Assembly: GCF_003590095.1 (NCBI RefSeq)
Contig: NC_039486.1
Span: 2,542,001-2,606,000, forward strand
DNA length: 64,000 nt
Reading direction: 5' to 3'
DNA from: Trichoplusia ni
Lineage: Eukaryota > Arthropoda > Insecta > Lepidoptera > Noctuidae
Shown here: piece by piece, positions 23,521 to 35,830 of the stretch
How positions within the stretch are numbered: the first letter of the stretch is position 1
How the letters are laid out: each line of letters opens with the position of its first letter
Position numbers and translations under genes: made by a program
The notes under the pieces: generated by a model
Told to the model about the DNA's origin: nothing
Databases searched by the model: none
The model's input: the letters and a program-made list of their open reading frames with translations, nothing else

Positions 23521-26500
23521 GTAATACATAATTTTAGACTCAAGTAAACACATTCTTCATCTTTACCAAAAAATACTAAGTTTCTTTTTATTTAGATTCA
23601 TAAAACTTCCACATTATTAGTCCTTGCCTTGCAAATAGGGCAACAAATATCTTTAACTCTTGGAGTAGGTACCTAAATAATGCACCAGCATAACATCTGA
23701 TTTCAAAATGTCCAATATCAAAACATGATCAAAATTCAAAGGCTCAAAGCATTAAATTCTCTTCAGTATCATTGCTTTGAAAACAGTCTTTGAGCACACA
23801 AAATAATATCATTGCAACACTATTGGATATTTGCGACAGATATTTACATACGTGCAATGTGGACTTAAAATAAAGCTGATTCTGTCTGTATTTGCTTTTT
23901 TGATATTGGAAAGAGCCGAGTGTGTTTAGTATTTGTTTCTAATAGAGGGCTAGAAAATAGAAAATGAAATTTATCACATGTTTTTTTTCACAATATTTAT
24001 GTTACTGCAAATTTCATGTTGTGTATGTCACCATGGGATTTGCAAACGATTTAAAGCCGAAAAGGGTTTGAATATGCAAATAATAAAGCTAAAAGAAAAA
24101 TACCAACAAATAATATATGCATGTAGGTTTGTATAGAAATTGTCCGTATCCGAAAACTTTGTCTGAGAAAAAAGACAGGCCAATTATCAGGGTCCAGATT
24201 CCAGGCTTAAGGTAATAAAAACTATAAGAACCCTTCAAGAAAAATATGACATCAATATATCTAGTTATCACTTCCCGCACAGTGTGACAGAACAAAAAAA
24301 ACTCAACAAAAAGTCCCTTTATTTTTATATTCTTGTAAAGGAAACATGGAGTGGTTGAAAAACGATTGGGCAACGGGACACGACGATCAGTGGGACAACA
24401 TCCTGTTGGCAGATAGCCAGTGATCTCGATTGATAAATACTTCACGGATTGTTAGAGTAACGAGTTCAGCTGGAAATGTAATTATTTTAGGTGATTGTCA
24501 AGTTTTTTTTTACTATCGAGCTGTTCATTTGGAATTTTAATGGATTGTAACACCTGTTTCATTATTCTCCAGGTTAACATAATATGATGTTGTTCAAAAT
24601 CTTAAATATTTTTAAATGAGAACTAGTATTCTCATGAAATACTTATTAAAATGTCGATTAACCAACCAATGGCTAAACAAAAACCTTTGATTATAACGCC
24701 AGCTAACTTCATACCAACAGCCGTATTGTCCAAAAGAAAGAAAAATGAGTGAGTTTTAAACAGTAAAAGTCTGTCGCTACCTTCTCCTCAAACCAAAACA
24801 GGAGGAGTCATTTAATTACTTCACACCCGAAAAAGCTAACTTTATACCTAATACTGGATTCTTTCCATTCTGTTATGACAAAAGAATTAATTCACTAACC
24901 TCAGGGCAAATCTCGAAATTGAACGGTACGGAGTAATTGTAAAATGAAACTTAATCTCACCCTAAAGCTATCTTCTTCCAAGTATCAGACTTATACAACG
25001 TACCACAGAATGTTATATTAATTTATCGCGTACTTTTTAAACGAGCCATTAAATAACATAGAAATCATTGAATCAGTAAACTACCTAACTTATAAGTAAT
25101 AACACTAACTTACAATTTTACTTCCAACGCAGGCATTCCACGTACATTAATGACAAAATACGATTCCAAAAATACTTTAACACAAGAAATTACAAGTACC
25201 ATTTCTTATTTCCAGTCTAGAAGTTAGACCAAGCCTAGTTTATGCGTACTACATTTTTGTCACCGATTGTACAGATTTGTAGCAGTGGGCCTGTTTGGCT
25301 GGCTGCCAAACGACACTCAATCGCGAATAAATGACGTAGGTAGTCCCATAGTTCGATCATTATCATTACAGATCATAGAAATGACAGATATTTCGTGGAA
25401 ACTGACATTATCGTGTCAATATCGCTGTTTATATACATGTAGTTTGTGTTTCAGCTAACGATAGTCGAGGTTTAATTTTTAATCTTATAATTACGTAAAC
25501 AAAGTTTATTATTTTGTGTCACTCCTGTTTGTACATTCATTCTTTGATGCGTGATTGGGAATTATACTGAAGTATCTCTTGACTATCGTTTTGTTTTAAT
25601 CGTTTGATTTTGGTAACATTACAATGTCCACATGATTAGCAGTAAGCACAGCAGATGTTCAATAAATAAAAAAAGGTATCTTATAATTATCATGTTTCTA
25701 TAAAAAGGTCATTATAATAATTAGGGTTAAGGAAATCTTTAATGAAATAAAACGTCTTATGAAACATTTCTCAATTCATTATTTTTACCAGTTTTCCTGA
25801 CATGCCAATGCATTCCACGAAAGCTGCTGGAATGGAAAAATTGGTGAAATAATAATATACGGTGAAAGCGCTATCTCACTCTTACCTAAGATTAACAATG
25901 AGCGAAAAATAATATATTTTTAACCATGGCAGAATTTACAACAATAAAGGATAAAGATGCTTTAAACTATAAAAGAATGTTTGAAAGCCAATATGCAAGG
26001 AGCTGAAAAATCCTTGTTATTTCGGTGTATCATATGACAAAAGACCAACTAGGATTTTTACCACGAAATAATAAATTCCAAAGAGAGCTAAAATTATTCC
26101 AGTGTAATTTCTTAACGCAAGGTATGTTTTATATTCCGAGCAGAATGCTTGGATAAAATTCGTGTATTAAAATCAGAATAGCACCAAAAATATAAGTTGA
26201 AACTATTTTGAGAAATCCTGCATGCATTTATAATATTCTGGAGACGGTCTTATATTTTGATGTGGTTTTACGAGATTATAAACCTGTGATTTTATGTAGC
26301 TTTTGATGTTATTTTCATATCTTCTTTAAGAGTTATTGTTTTTGGGGTATGTACATATTTTTTTATTAAAAATATTTACATAGCTTTGTGAATAACAATT
26401 TTGATAACCATGTTTTCCGAACTTACTTGTGTAGACAGATTTTAAATTTAAAGCTGAAAACATGACTTTAGTGATTGCCTTGATTTGCCTTAATTATGTA

Positions 26501-26734
26501 GTTGGGGGAGGGGGGCTATTATTCTTTTGTTACAGAACCAATTTCAATTATTGCCACTTATTTCATCTATACAGAACGCTATGTTATACATGTTACAATG
26601 ACACACACATGTACATACAAAAATGCACACAAGCTTCTTTTAGCTGTTATATAGTGTAGCGCCATTTTTCATTCAATTGCAGAGATTGGTCATCTCTATA
26701 CAGAATCTGTCTTGTAAACTGCACGTCTTGTAGA

Positions 26735-26939
26735 CTGCATGGATAGCCGAGAGGTTGAGGTCTTCACACCAAACTCATTGAGCGTAACGTGTCGCGGTTC
26801 GATCCCGCGTAGGACAAGCATTATGTGTGATCCACGAAAGCTTGTCTGGGTATCTTTGTGCATGTGATTTGTGTGTGTTAAAGCCCTCGCGACACAAGGA
26901 TTAAGTTCCTTACTGCGGAAGTTGTCTTTGAAAAAAAAA
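26735..26939 (+). repeat. tRNA-like SINE, best-preserved copy
   Basis: The head 'gcatggatagccgagaggtt' resembles an A box. A B-box-like 'tgtcgcggttcgatcccgcg' follows. The body is 'taggacaagcattatgtgtg', 'gatccacgaaagcttgtctg' and 'tatctttgtgcatgtgattt'. The 3' end 'aaagccctcgcgacacaagg', 'ttaagttccttactgcgga' runs into an A-rich tail of about nine A. A minus-strand open frame across it is a shadow of the repeat. Confidence 0.8.
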
Positions 26940-27961
26940 GCAACTGCAGGTTTTGAGTAGTAAAAAATAAAGTGCAGTTTAACTCTTAAATTGTAAGAAC
27001 ATAGTAGGTCACCTAATTTGAAACTAAGAACGGAAAAAAATCTCCCATTCACAATAGAATAACTTGAGCAATATTCAGCATTTTCTTTGAAGATGAAAAT
27101 TGTCGTAAATAACCATTGAGTGGGGAGGAGAGGGCGTAAGTGCGCCGCCATTTTATACAGGCGTCCCAGTCTAGAGGATAATCGCTCCTGGTACAGTTGT
27201 GGATTGAATGTTCCTTGTATAAAAATGTAAAACTTTATTGTGCATCGGAATTATGTTACTAGTAGGTATGACAAAGATGTAGAGACAAATTAAACAAAAA
27301 GAAAGTTGACTGGATTATTTGTATTGCACAGTGAATAAACGTTCGTTACAAAGTATTGTGGCATCGGAGCTCTTAAACGGGTGAACTGATTTCGGTCGGT
27401 GAAATGGGTCCAGTTGTTTAAGATCGTGAGCTCTTTTCCGTCTTTTTTACCTTTTTAGATATATGAAGAAAATTTTAATCGTTTGCAGGAAATTTCGAAG
27501 CGAACCTACTTAAACTCAAGTAATACGTTACACTAAATCTCGGCGCCTGAGAAAAAATCTCCTTGTTCAAACTTTACATCTCGTAAGCGTTTATTAGCAG
27601 CCCCATACAAGGTTTTTTTTTAAATAATTAAGTCACCCTTGACGAGGGTTCTCTGTTCATAAAACAGGTCTAATAATTAAACTCTTTAGTTAAGAACATA
27701 AAAGCAACTACATAACAATTTACGTCGAGATTTCACGTTCCCAGAAGTCTGATTTTGTTTTAATGAAGAATTTCTCGTTCAGAGAGAAATTTTCGTTCTT
27801 TAGAGCACTTGAAGTTTTAATAAGAATTTGTGTTACCCTGAAACGTGTCTTGTAGAGGTCAAATTGGCAGTGACTATGTCAGTATGTTACTATGTTCATC
27901 TGAAATTAGTAAGATTAGGAAACAAGAGGTGGAATTTGAATAAAGTGACATTGGTATTAAC

Positions 27962-28018
27962 CTGGATTCGAAACTACAACCGCTGAACATGCAGGTTTAC
28001 GAACTGCTACACCGCCAA
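27962..28018 (-). repeat. tRNA-like SINE head fragment
   Basis: On the minus strand it reads 'ggcggtgtagcagttcgtaa', then a B-box-like 'gtagtttcgaatccaggtt'. Fragment only. Confidence 0.5.
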
Positions 28019-28899
28019 AAATATATATAAGATAGTCGAAGCCTGGACCCAGGGTAACAGCATAAATGTTTTAAAAAAAACAACAATACCGTCAGTATTT
28101 TGAAAACTACAGACGTCTACATTATAAAGGAAAAGTATTTATTAGAACACAAGAGATTTGACATTGTAACAATGCTATAATTAACATTTAATACGGTTTA
28201 GGTTTCCAATAAATCTAATATCACGCTTCGTCTAATTGTCTAAATAACACATGTACAAATTCGAATACATTACCGAGCAATTTAAACAAAACAATATGTC
28301 TACAAAATCGAAACATTCGTTCGTTTGAAACTGAGGTCGTTATGGTCTACCTAAAGCATAAATTCATTGTAACACAAATCGTTTTCGCTCGGTGCGCCTT
28401 CGAAAATGGTCTTTAACGTCTACTGGGCTTTGTGTAAATAATGTTCTTTAAAATTTATCGCCATAATAAATGTTTGGTACCCCTTTTCTATGAAATAAGT
28501 TTAAATTTACTGGCCCGTGTAGGTCAAGTAATTCTCGTTTTTATTTCGTTCGGAATTGTGATTTCAATTGTCGACGCAATTTAATTGTACGAAAGTTGTT
28601 GATTTGTGTTTTGTTTGTGAATTCTTTATTTTAATTAAAAATGTGTTTTTTGACGATTTATCATGTTATAAATTATGAATATAAAGAAATTTATGTGTGA
28701 TATTTATTTGATAAAATTACTGACTTAATTCATCTTACTTACAAATACTAATACTTCAAGCAATTAATACGGTTTAAATCACAAATAGTGTTACGATAAA
28801 GCCACTCTTTTGTTAACTAAGCGAAGCATATATATTTTGAGTATGGGACAACTAATAAACATTTTCATACATTTCAAAAACATAGATATTATAGAGAGA

Positions 28900-28962
28900 C
28901 TCACCACACAAACATTTGTTTTGGGCGGGAAACGAACCTACGATCTCCAACTAGACCAATCA
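28900..28962 (-). repeat. tRNA-like SINE head fragment
   Basis: On the minus strand it reads 'ggagatcgtaggttcgtttc' then 'ccgccc', a B-box-like core that resembles the fragment at 7338-7400. Confidence 0.5.
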
Positions 28963-29939
28963 AAAAATATTTTAATGGTAGTTGTGGGACAGATGGGACT
29001 AAGTAATTAAATTATATTATCAGTTCACTGAAAATGAAATAAAAGCTAAACAATTCAGTCGCATATTATTATTTTATAGATAGCCCAGGTGTAATGTAAC
29101 TCGTCCTTTAATATTCTTCTGATAACAGTTAGGGATGGCGTCAAACAAAAATAGTTACAAAACAAAATATTCTGTTAAATGAATTAATTGGAGATTTTTA
29201 AGTTGAAATGACTCTTATTTTCAATGAACTCTACATAAATAAGAATAATCTGTTTGATTTCCGAATTGAAAACAGCGATTCTGTAACAAAGACTTTTTTT
29301 GTGCAAATTGAAAACAAAAATGAGGAACTTCAAAATAAAAAATGAAAGCGCCTTACAAAATAATCATAGCTACGTCTTAGAAACATAATATTAGTAAAGC
29401 ACAGTATATAAATTATTTTCCTTTTGATCCCAACAAAAAGTCAATCCTGTCCCAACCCTTGAAGGTGCGGTGTAACATATTCGTAGATAATTTAGATAAT
29501 AAACCTTATTAAACCCTGCAGGGTTGGGTTCTGTTATAGATGTTATCACGTCCTAATCATTGTCAACCCTCTTTTTGGGGTTGTGATGTCAATATCAGGG
29601 TTGAAAGTAAAACTTGCGTAAATGAGATTGTTTACAACGTTTCTGTGAAAATAATTTTAATAACTTGTATGGTAAAGGTCGATGTTTTGCCTATATTTAG
29701 GCAGTTTTTGAATATTAGGGATCGTTTAACCTACCTGTGGCTTTGTAAATATGTACAAAACTTTTTGAAGTATTTTAATACCGTATTTGTACCTTACCCT
29801 TGGTTTAAATATATTGCTGAAGAGTCCTCATTAATGAAAATACTTCGCGTTATTTTATCAAGGGTTTATTTTTTCAAAACTGTTTAAATAAAATGAAAAA
29901 TGTGATTAGTTACTAATCAAAACATTACTTTTAACTAAA

Positions 29940-29980
29940 AACTATTTTCACGACTAGTCGGGCAATCCCGAATAAAAAAA
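29940..29980 (+). repeat. Short fragment of the 20.5-kb repeat family
   Basis: 'gactagtcgggcaatcccga' followed by an A-rich run matches the 3' part of the repeat at 20480-20625. Confidence 0.5.
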
Positions 29981-30179
29981 ATAAAGAAGCCAACATAAAT
30001 GAACACTTAAGAACAAGCCTTCCTCAGACATCACAACTTGAGAGATTAAAATATCACTGCCAACATAAACAACAAACTGTCTGGCAAAAAATAAACAAAG
30101 CATATACTAATCTTCAGTAAAAAAGATGTCCGAATAAAGTGGACGAGCCCACCCAAGCCGGTTTTTATCTGCTCCCTGT

Positions 30180-30480
30180 TCAGAGACCTATAGTACTACC
30201 ACTATACCTCACAGCAAGAGCGTCACAATAGTGCGAACGAGATGCCGCTAACCGACGTATCGTATGCCGTCTCGCTTCCTCAACTGTATCTGACTTATAT
30301 CAAAACGTGGTGTAAGTCACGCAGTAGCCGTCGCGAACTCGGTCCTCTGCAAAATTTAATCCTGGGATAAAGAGTATCGCTAGCCAGTATTCCCTGGTAT
30401 ATTTTTGGGTATATTCCCCGGGCTATATCCCCGTCGAGTGGTCACATGGGGGATTTGTAAACCCCCCGTTGTAGAAATTT
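30180..30480. other. GC-richer unexplained block
   Basis: About 300 bp with many CG dinucleotides ('gaacgagatgccgctaaccg', 'gtcacgcagtagccgtcgcg', 'attccccgggctatatcccc') in an otherwise AT-rich intron. No open frame of interest, no tRNA boxes and no match to the other repeats here. It may be a regulatory element or an unrecognised transposon end. Confidence 0.3.
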
Positions 30481-30869
30481 ACGTCGCGCAATTGTCGTTT
30501 TTATTTTGTTTGAGTGAACCTAATCTACATATTTGAGCATTCGCTTTTGAATATTGCTTATTCCTTTTATGAGTGATAATGGGTTGGGATATTTTGAGTT
30601 ATTTATAAAACTTTCAGTTAATTTAGCAAAAATGGTAATGTTTTAAAAGTATCGTAATTTTCAAGTTTACCATTGTTTACACTGGTGTACTTTACCAAAG
30701 TTTGAACTTTTTTCATAGTATATAGAAGATATATATATTAGTAAAAAAATATTAACAATATCAATGAAGAAAAACATTATTTTGAATGCCACAAAATAAT
30801 AAAAACTGTAACTGCTAGTTTATTATACTTATTTTTTTTTAATCATAGGAGCTGTACTTGGCAAGTTTC

Positions 30870-31075
30870 TTTTTTCTTCAAAAAACTACTCCTGCTCTTA
30901 GAAATTAATCCTTGTGTCATGGAGAGCTCCACAAACATTCCATCACATGTACAAAGTCACCCAGACTCAGGGCAAGTATTCGTGGATCACACAGACGCTT
31001 GTTCTACGCAGCTATCGAACCCTTAACACGTCGTGCATAGTGAGTTTGGAATGGAGACTCAACCACTCACTTATC
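30870..31075 (-). repeat. tRNA-like SINE
   Basis: A minus-strand copy of the 26.7-kb family: 'taatccttgtgtcatggaga', 'cacatgtacaaagtcaccca', 'cgtggatcacacagacgctt', 'gttctacgcagctatcgaac' and a 3' (head) block 'gagactcaaccactcactta'. The B box is mutated. Confidence 0.7.
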
Positions 31076-32228
31076 AGTCTTCTGTTATTTACAAATGTTT
31101 GTTTCACTTGAGCTGAAACTGCTATTTTTCTCAAATAATGCTTGCTCAACATTGCTACTGGTACTGAAAGTTACGCGTTGAATTCCCTTAAGCCAAAACT
31201 TACATACTTACTTAGTTGTTTCTATCTAAACTTGACTCTAAAGTTGCAAACTATCATAAAATAATACATTCAAAGTTAGGCATCCTTTCTAAAGGATCAT
31301 TTATTTATAGGAATTTAAAATAACATTATTAAAAAAGTATTAGCGACTTAAAATAGTCCCAAAGCTAAACAAAAGGTAAGGCATTAAAATGCTTTTTACC
31401 TCTGCTTTTTTATTATTCAAATCAAATTTATAAATTAAAGTATTATTTTTTATTTGTTGGCCTCATTATTCACTTTCATAATGGTCAAGTGTTAAATATC
31501 GTAATTTTGAAAGTTACATTAGTTCCAAGCAAGGGTGAAAAAATGAAACCAATGAAAAAAGCTGCAACAACGAATAACTATGCCTTTAGAACAACAATGC
31601 ATTTCGCAAATCATTGTCAAACAAATCTGCGGCGTAGCCTTAATATTAAGATTCGTCTAGCATCTAAGTAGAAAAGCGTATCTAGTTTTTGGACTGATGC
31701 CGAGTGGAATGATGTCGTCTGAATTCTGGCTAGCACAACAGTCAGGTAAATAAGTCTGCCAGTAAGTGAGCCCACACAATAGCATGAGGCTAATTTATTA
31801 GACAGCGCTTAAGGACAATGCGGCTATGAAACCGACGGGGGCGTAGGATTTGGCGAAGTTTTATCAAACGAGCTTTTACACTGCTTTTTCAAATAATGCA
31901 TAGATATTGTATATTTAGAGTATACACTGGGGCTAATTTAAAGTCCAATTACAAAAATATATGATTTATTAAAGAGCGTGTACACAGGTGACATGACAGC
32001 TAGTTAAACGGAAAAGAATTTGAATGAATGACACAATGGCCGCGGTGACCGGTGAATGGTGTACGAAATACGCTTGGTAAAATATTCTTATTAAGTTGTC
32101 GCTTGATGACAACCAATGCATTTAAATTTGAGGCGTGAGGCAATAGCCGCAACAGATATAAAAGTCTTCAAAAGAATCTATGGAAGAACACGACGTATTA
32201 AAGTCTTCTGTACTGTATATTGTACATA
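31076..32228. other. Unassigned intronic DNA
   Basis: No gene or clear repeat. The short frame 31489-31671 has no recognisable protein. Confidence 0.35.
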
Positions 32229-32246
32229 GACATAGATGTAAAGTTC
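32229..32246 (+). repeat. Left 18-bp target-site duplication
   Basis: gacatagatgtaaagttc, repeated exactly at 32628-32645 on the far side of the SINE. Confidence 0.8.
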
Positions 32247-32627
32247 AGGTAGTCAAAGTAAAAGAGGAGCTCGTGGCTAAGCTATAACCGCATAAGTGAT
32301 TCGATCACAGGTTAAGCTATGCTTGACGCGGTTGGTCCGTAGATCTGTACCGTAGACCATCTTTGTCATAACGAGTTCCTCCATGTTTCGGAAGGCACGT
32401 TAAATTGTGGGTCCCGGCTGTTATTCCTACATCTTTGACAGTCGTTACAGGTAGTCAGAAGCTTGAAAAAGTCTGACAGCCAGTCTAACCAAGGGGTATC
32501 GTGTTGCCCAGGTAACTGGGTTGAGGAGGTCAGATAGGCAGTCGCTCCTTGTAAAACATTGGTACTTAGCTGAAACCGGTTGGACTGGTAGGCGACCCCA
32601 ACATAGTTGGGAAAAGACTAGGCTAAT
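32247..32627 (+). mobile_element. SINE-like element with 18-bp target-site duplication
   Basis: About 381 bp bounded by perfect 18-bp direct repeats, the mark of LINE-mediated retrotransposition. The left part, 'gctcgtggctaagctataac' and 'gtgattcgatcacaggttaa', could be a degenerate polymerase III A/B-box head. The rest contains 'ggaggtcagataggcagtcg', 'tggtacttagctgaaaccgg' and 'ccccaacatagttgggaaaa'. A second copy lies in inverted orientation at 52702-53048. I recognise the phrases as a repeat common in noctuid moth DNA, but cannot name the family with certainty. The minus-strand frame at 32445-32711 is a shadow of it. Confidence 0.75.
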
Positions 32628-32645
32628 GACATAGATGTAAAGTTC
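32628..32645 (+). repeat. Right 18-bp target-site duplication
   Basis: Exact copy of 32229-32246. Confidence 0.8.
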
Positions 32646-32799
32646 GTTTATTTTTCGTGATCTTGCTTTGGAGTTATCTAAGGATCTGCTAGACCGACAT
32701 TGGAAAGCCACATAATTGGTAAGTAAGTGTATTATTTAGGCTATGTACTAAATCGAAATACAGAACATAGTTATCTAAGTTTAAAATCATCACAATAAT

Positions 32800-34275
32800 C
32801 AGTAATTCGCCTTGCTATGGAGAACAAGTGCCTAACAGTACTTGTTCTCCTCGACTTCAGTAGCGCATTTAATTCAGTGGACTATGATGTACTCTTGGGT
32901 GTACTACAATCTCTCAACTTTTCTTCCTCTTCCGTAGATTGGTTCTCCTCCTATCTTCGGGGCCGTTCGCAGTGCGTTCGCCATGATGATTCTTTTTCTG
33001 ATTGGTGTAATCTCGTTGCGGGGGTGCCCCAGGGTGGCGTCCTCTCTCCTCTATTATTTTCTATCTTCATTAACTCTTGCACACGTTCAATTACTTCTAA
33101 CTTCCATCTTTACGCAGACGATTTGCAAGTGTATCGGCATTTCGCACTAGCTGATGCTGATGCTGCTATATCTGCCATAAACCTTGACTTAGTCCGCATT
33201 AGTTCATGGGCGAAGTCCTTCGGACTACGACTGAACCCAGATAAGACTCAGGCATTAATCATCGGCAGTCGACATCAGCGTAGTTTACTCGACGCCCATT
33301 GCATCCCTATTTTATACCTCGACGGTATAGCTATCTCATACTCCGACACAGCCAAAGACCTAGGCGTTATAATCGACTCGAACCTTTCGTGGCGATCTCA
33401 TATTAACGAGGTTAGCCGCAAAGTGTATCGCTCCTTCCACTCGCTTAAGAGCCTCCAGTTTTTCCTTCCCTTGAAATGTAAAATTTCGCTGGCTCAAGCC
33501 CTGATTCAGCCGATTATTGATTACGCTGATGCCTGCTTTTTAGACGCTACTGAGGAGCTATTAAACAAGCTTGAGCGCTTGCAAAACTTGTGCATACGTT
33601 TTGTTTTCGGGCTACGTAAGTACGACCACGTCTCCAACTTTCGCAAGGATCTCAAGTGGCTTCCTATCCGCCTTCGCCGGAACACTCGGATATTATGTCT
33701 CCTTTTTAACATCCTTCATAATCCACATTACCCATCGTATCTACGAGAGCGTTTCTCATACGTCAAGCCTCGCGACGCTCCGTGCCGATCCCACCTCAAA
33801 ACCCTCCTCAAGTTCCATCCCCACAGCACGGACTTCTACTCCTACTCCTTCACCGTGCACGCAGTTCGATTATGGAACTCTCTGCCGCCTGACATACGGA
33901 ATTCTTCATCTATTTCCATATTTAAGAGACGAGTAAAGGATCACTACCTGTCATCTTAATTTCTGTTGTGTCATATTTATATTGTATATATGTATTTATT
34001 TATGTAATTGTAATCTTATCTTAGTTTGTCTCTTTTTATTATCTTTTCTTCTTCTGTTAAAATTGTATTTGTCATATTCACCTCTTTCTGTTTTTCCAAT
34101 GCTTGTACACTATTGTCTATTTTTCTAACTTATTTATCCTTTCGCAGGTCTGCTGGAAGAGATTTCTCAAAGAAATAAGCAGTACCTTTGTACACCTCTT
34201 TCTATATTTGTGATACTTTTATTGGTCTGTGTACATAAATGATAAATAAATAAATAAATAAATAAATAATAATCG
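32800..34275 (+). mobile_element. 5'-truncated CR1-like LINE with (AAAT)n tail
   Basis: It begins inside the reverse transcriptase and runs through the end of ORF2, a 3' untranslated region of about 290 bp, and a tail of AAAT/AAATA repeats (about 34240-34270). 5' truncation is normal for LINEs. Its base composition is clearly less AT-rich than the host intron and also than the LINE at 840-5820, so it is a different family. A short match 'aataatc' at both ends may be part of a target-site duplication but is too short to rely on. It is inserted in the sense orientation of the host gene. Confidence 0.85.
32817..33959 (+). CDS. LINE reverse transcriptase, C-terminal 380 codons (truncated)
   Basis: The fragment starts at the catalytic core and is open for 380 codons to a natural stop. 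D13 in 'LLDFSSAFNSVD' is the first catalytic Asp. GVPQGGVLSPLLF (69-81) follows, then YADD (99-102) with the other two Asp, then 'LNPDKTQALI' and 'DLGVIIDSNLSW' blocks. The C-terminus 'VRLWNSLPPDIR....FKRRVK' is common to CR1/Rex-like elements. The N-terminal endonuclease and fingers are missing, so it cannot be active. The ATG at 32817 is only an internal Met: the same frame is open back to a stop at 32796-32798. The absence of stops suggests a recent insertion. Confidence 0.8.
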   Translation: MENKCLTVLVLLDFSSAFNSVDYDVLLGVLQSLNFSSSSVDWFSSYLRGRSQCVRHDDSFSDWCNLVAGVPQGGVLSPLLFSIFINSCTRSITSNFHLYADDLQVYRHFALADADAAISAINLDLVRISSWAKSFGLRLNPDKTQALIIGSRHQRSLLDAHCIPILYLDGIAISYSDTAKDLGVIIDSNLSWRSHINEVSRKVYRSFHSLKSLQFFLPLKCKISLAQALIQPIIDYADACFLDATEELLNKLERLQNLCIRFVFGLRKYDHVSNFRKDLKWLPIRLRRNTRILCLLFNILHNPHYPSYLRERFSYVKPRDAPCRSHLKTLLKFHPHSTDFYSYSFTVHAVRLWNSLPPDIRNSSSISIFKRRVKDHYLSS

Positions 34276-34299
34276 GCAACATATTGTACATACATCATA

Positions 34300-34395
34300 T
34301 TGTGTGAAAGTTCCAATCTAGTTATTCCGCTTGAGATACAGCCCGTGGTTCTGTTTTAACCCTATACGAACAAAAATACCTAATAGTATCCATTA
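34300..34395 (+). repeat. Transposon-derived fragment
   Basis: 'gaaagttccaatctagttat', 'gcttgagatacagcccgtgg', 'gttttaaccctatacgaac' resembles the second half of the repeat phrase at 10137-10200 (a common insect repeat with 'gagatacagcc' followed by a tail near 'aaccctaaaa'). Degraded. Confidence 0.4.
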
Positions 34396-35624
34396 TATCG
34401 ATTCACGATTGCCAATTCGAAGCATCAGCGGCAAAAACCTAAGTATAAAATGACGAAACCAATATTGTCTGTACCTTATAGCCCAACCTTAGAGGGTAGC
34501 TGGTGAAATTTACACCGTCTACCTTGTGGCGCGCTCTCTTAACAAGGTTTCTAACAAACACTGAGTAGAAATTATATGAATTCACCCTCCCCGGTTATTA
34601 ATACTAGGCGAAGCCTTCATAGATGTATGGGTTTGGTAACGCCTATCGGAAAAGTGATATTGATGTTAAGCGTAGTTCTACGTGATTTTGAGGTGAAGGG
34701 AAAATTGTGTGAAGTTCATAATATTTTTATGGTTTTGTATCCAAAGTCTTCGCAGTATGTAGGTCTGTTCGCAGGTCTGTCGTCAGGCTATAAGGCCAGT
34801 TGAAGTTTTCAATAGAAGATAAATTTTGAATTCCATATAGCAACAAATACTTAAATACTAAAACTTTTTTTTAACCTATTTGTACGAAAACTTCAGTCTC
34901 ACGAGTCGAATGCGCACTTAAATAGTTTTTTTGGTTTTATTTGGGATCTTATTAGACTATTTTTTTGCCCGAACAACTTACTTTTTTTTATTCACGATTT
35001 TTCGAATACGAAAATGAAACTTCAAAAAATCAATAAAAACCAGACTGCAATTCAACAAATACCACGCAACTATACAACAATAAAAATAAGATCACACACA
35101 ACCATCAATAAAATAACAAGCGCACAAATTCTAAGGATTCCCATTAATTAGAGAGGATTCCAAAAATGTGAGAGTACTCGTATCCCTCAATTCTCCCCTT
35201 TGCCATCATTATAGAACCCCTTTTTAAGGGTATTTAGAATCAATAAATAAGAGGCTTACACCGAACTCGGTGCAATCAAGGGGTGCAGGAACATCTATTC
35301 GTTACGTGCTAATGTGGCCAGGTAATGATAATTTCGACTGGCTTTTGTAGAGATTATTGTGTTTTGATGGGGTAGTTATTTGTTTTAGGGATGAAATTAA
35401 TATTTATGTAAACATTTGAATCTGTTTTATATTTCCTTAATTTTAAATTTCACTGTTTTATTAAAAAATAATCTTACTTTACCAACTAAGAATAATGTTA
35501 TAAGGCCACTCAGGCCCCCAAGATACAAGCTTCCAGCTTAGTTTTGGGACCATTGTCAATAATTAATAAAATCGTAATTTTTACAAAAACAATAAATTAT
35601 TCTTATTCTTATTGAAAATGTTAT

Positions 35625-35697
35625 ACTTACCATCCAGCACCAAGTACTTGCCATCCAACCCCAGGTACTTACCATCCAACACCAAGTACTTACCATC
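35625..35697 (-). repeat. 21-bp minisatellite, about 3.5 units
   Basis: Three and a half tandem units of acttaccatccaacaccaag+t with a few substitutions. On the minus strand the 21-bp unit keeps a frame encoding repeated KYLVLDG inside a 73-codon open frame (35581-35802), but there is no sign of a real gene. Confidence 0.75.
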
Positions 35698-35830
35698 TTT
35701 ATATACTTTCATGGTACTTAATGTAATGCATCTACAGTAAAATATTATGAATCTGAAGAAAATGTGTAGAAAGTTCCCCAATTCATTTTCATCAAATTTC
35801 ACATGCGAACAGGACTTTTCCCATAGTAAA

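Noticed and set aside
24089..24445. Minus-strand open frame of 118 codons
   Set aside because: Phe/Ile/Tyr-rich from AT-rich DNA, with no motif and no splice or promoter context.
26696..27151. Minus-strand open frame of 151 codons
   Set aside because: It lies across the tRNA-like SINE at 26735-26939 and its flank; the translation reflects the repeat and resembles no protein.
29540..29887. Plus-strand open frame of 115 codons, next to an 'aaccctgcagggtt' palindrome
   Set aside because: No recognisable protein and AT-driven composition; the 14-bp palindrome is short enough to be chance.
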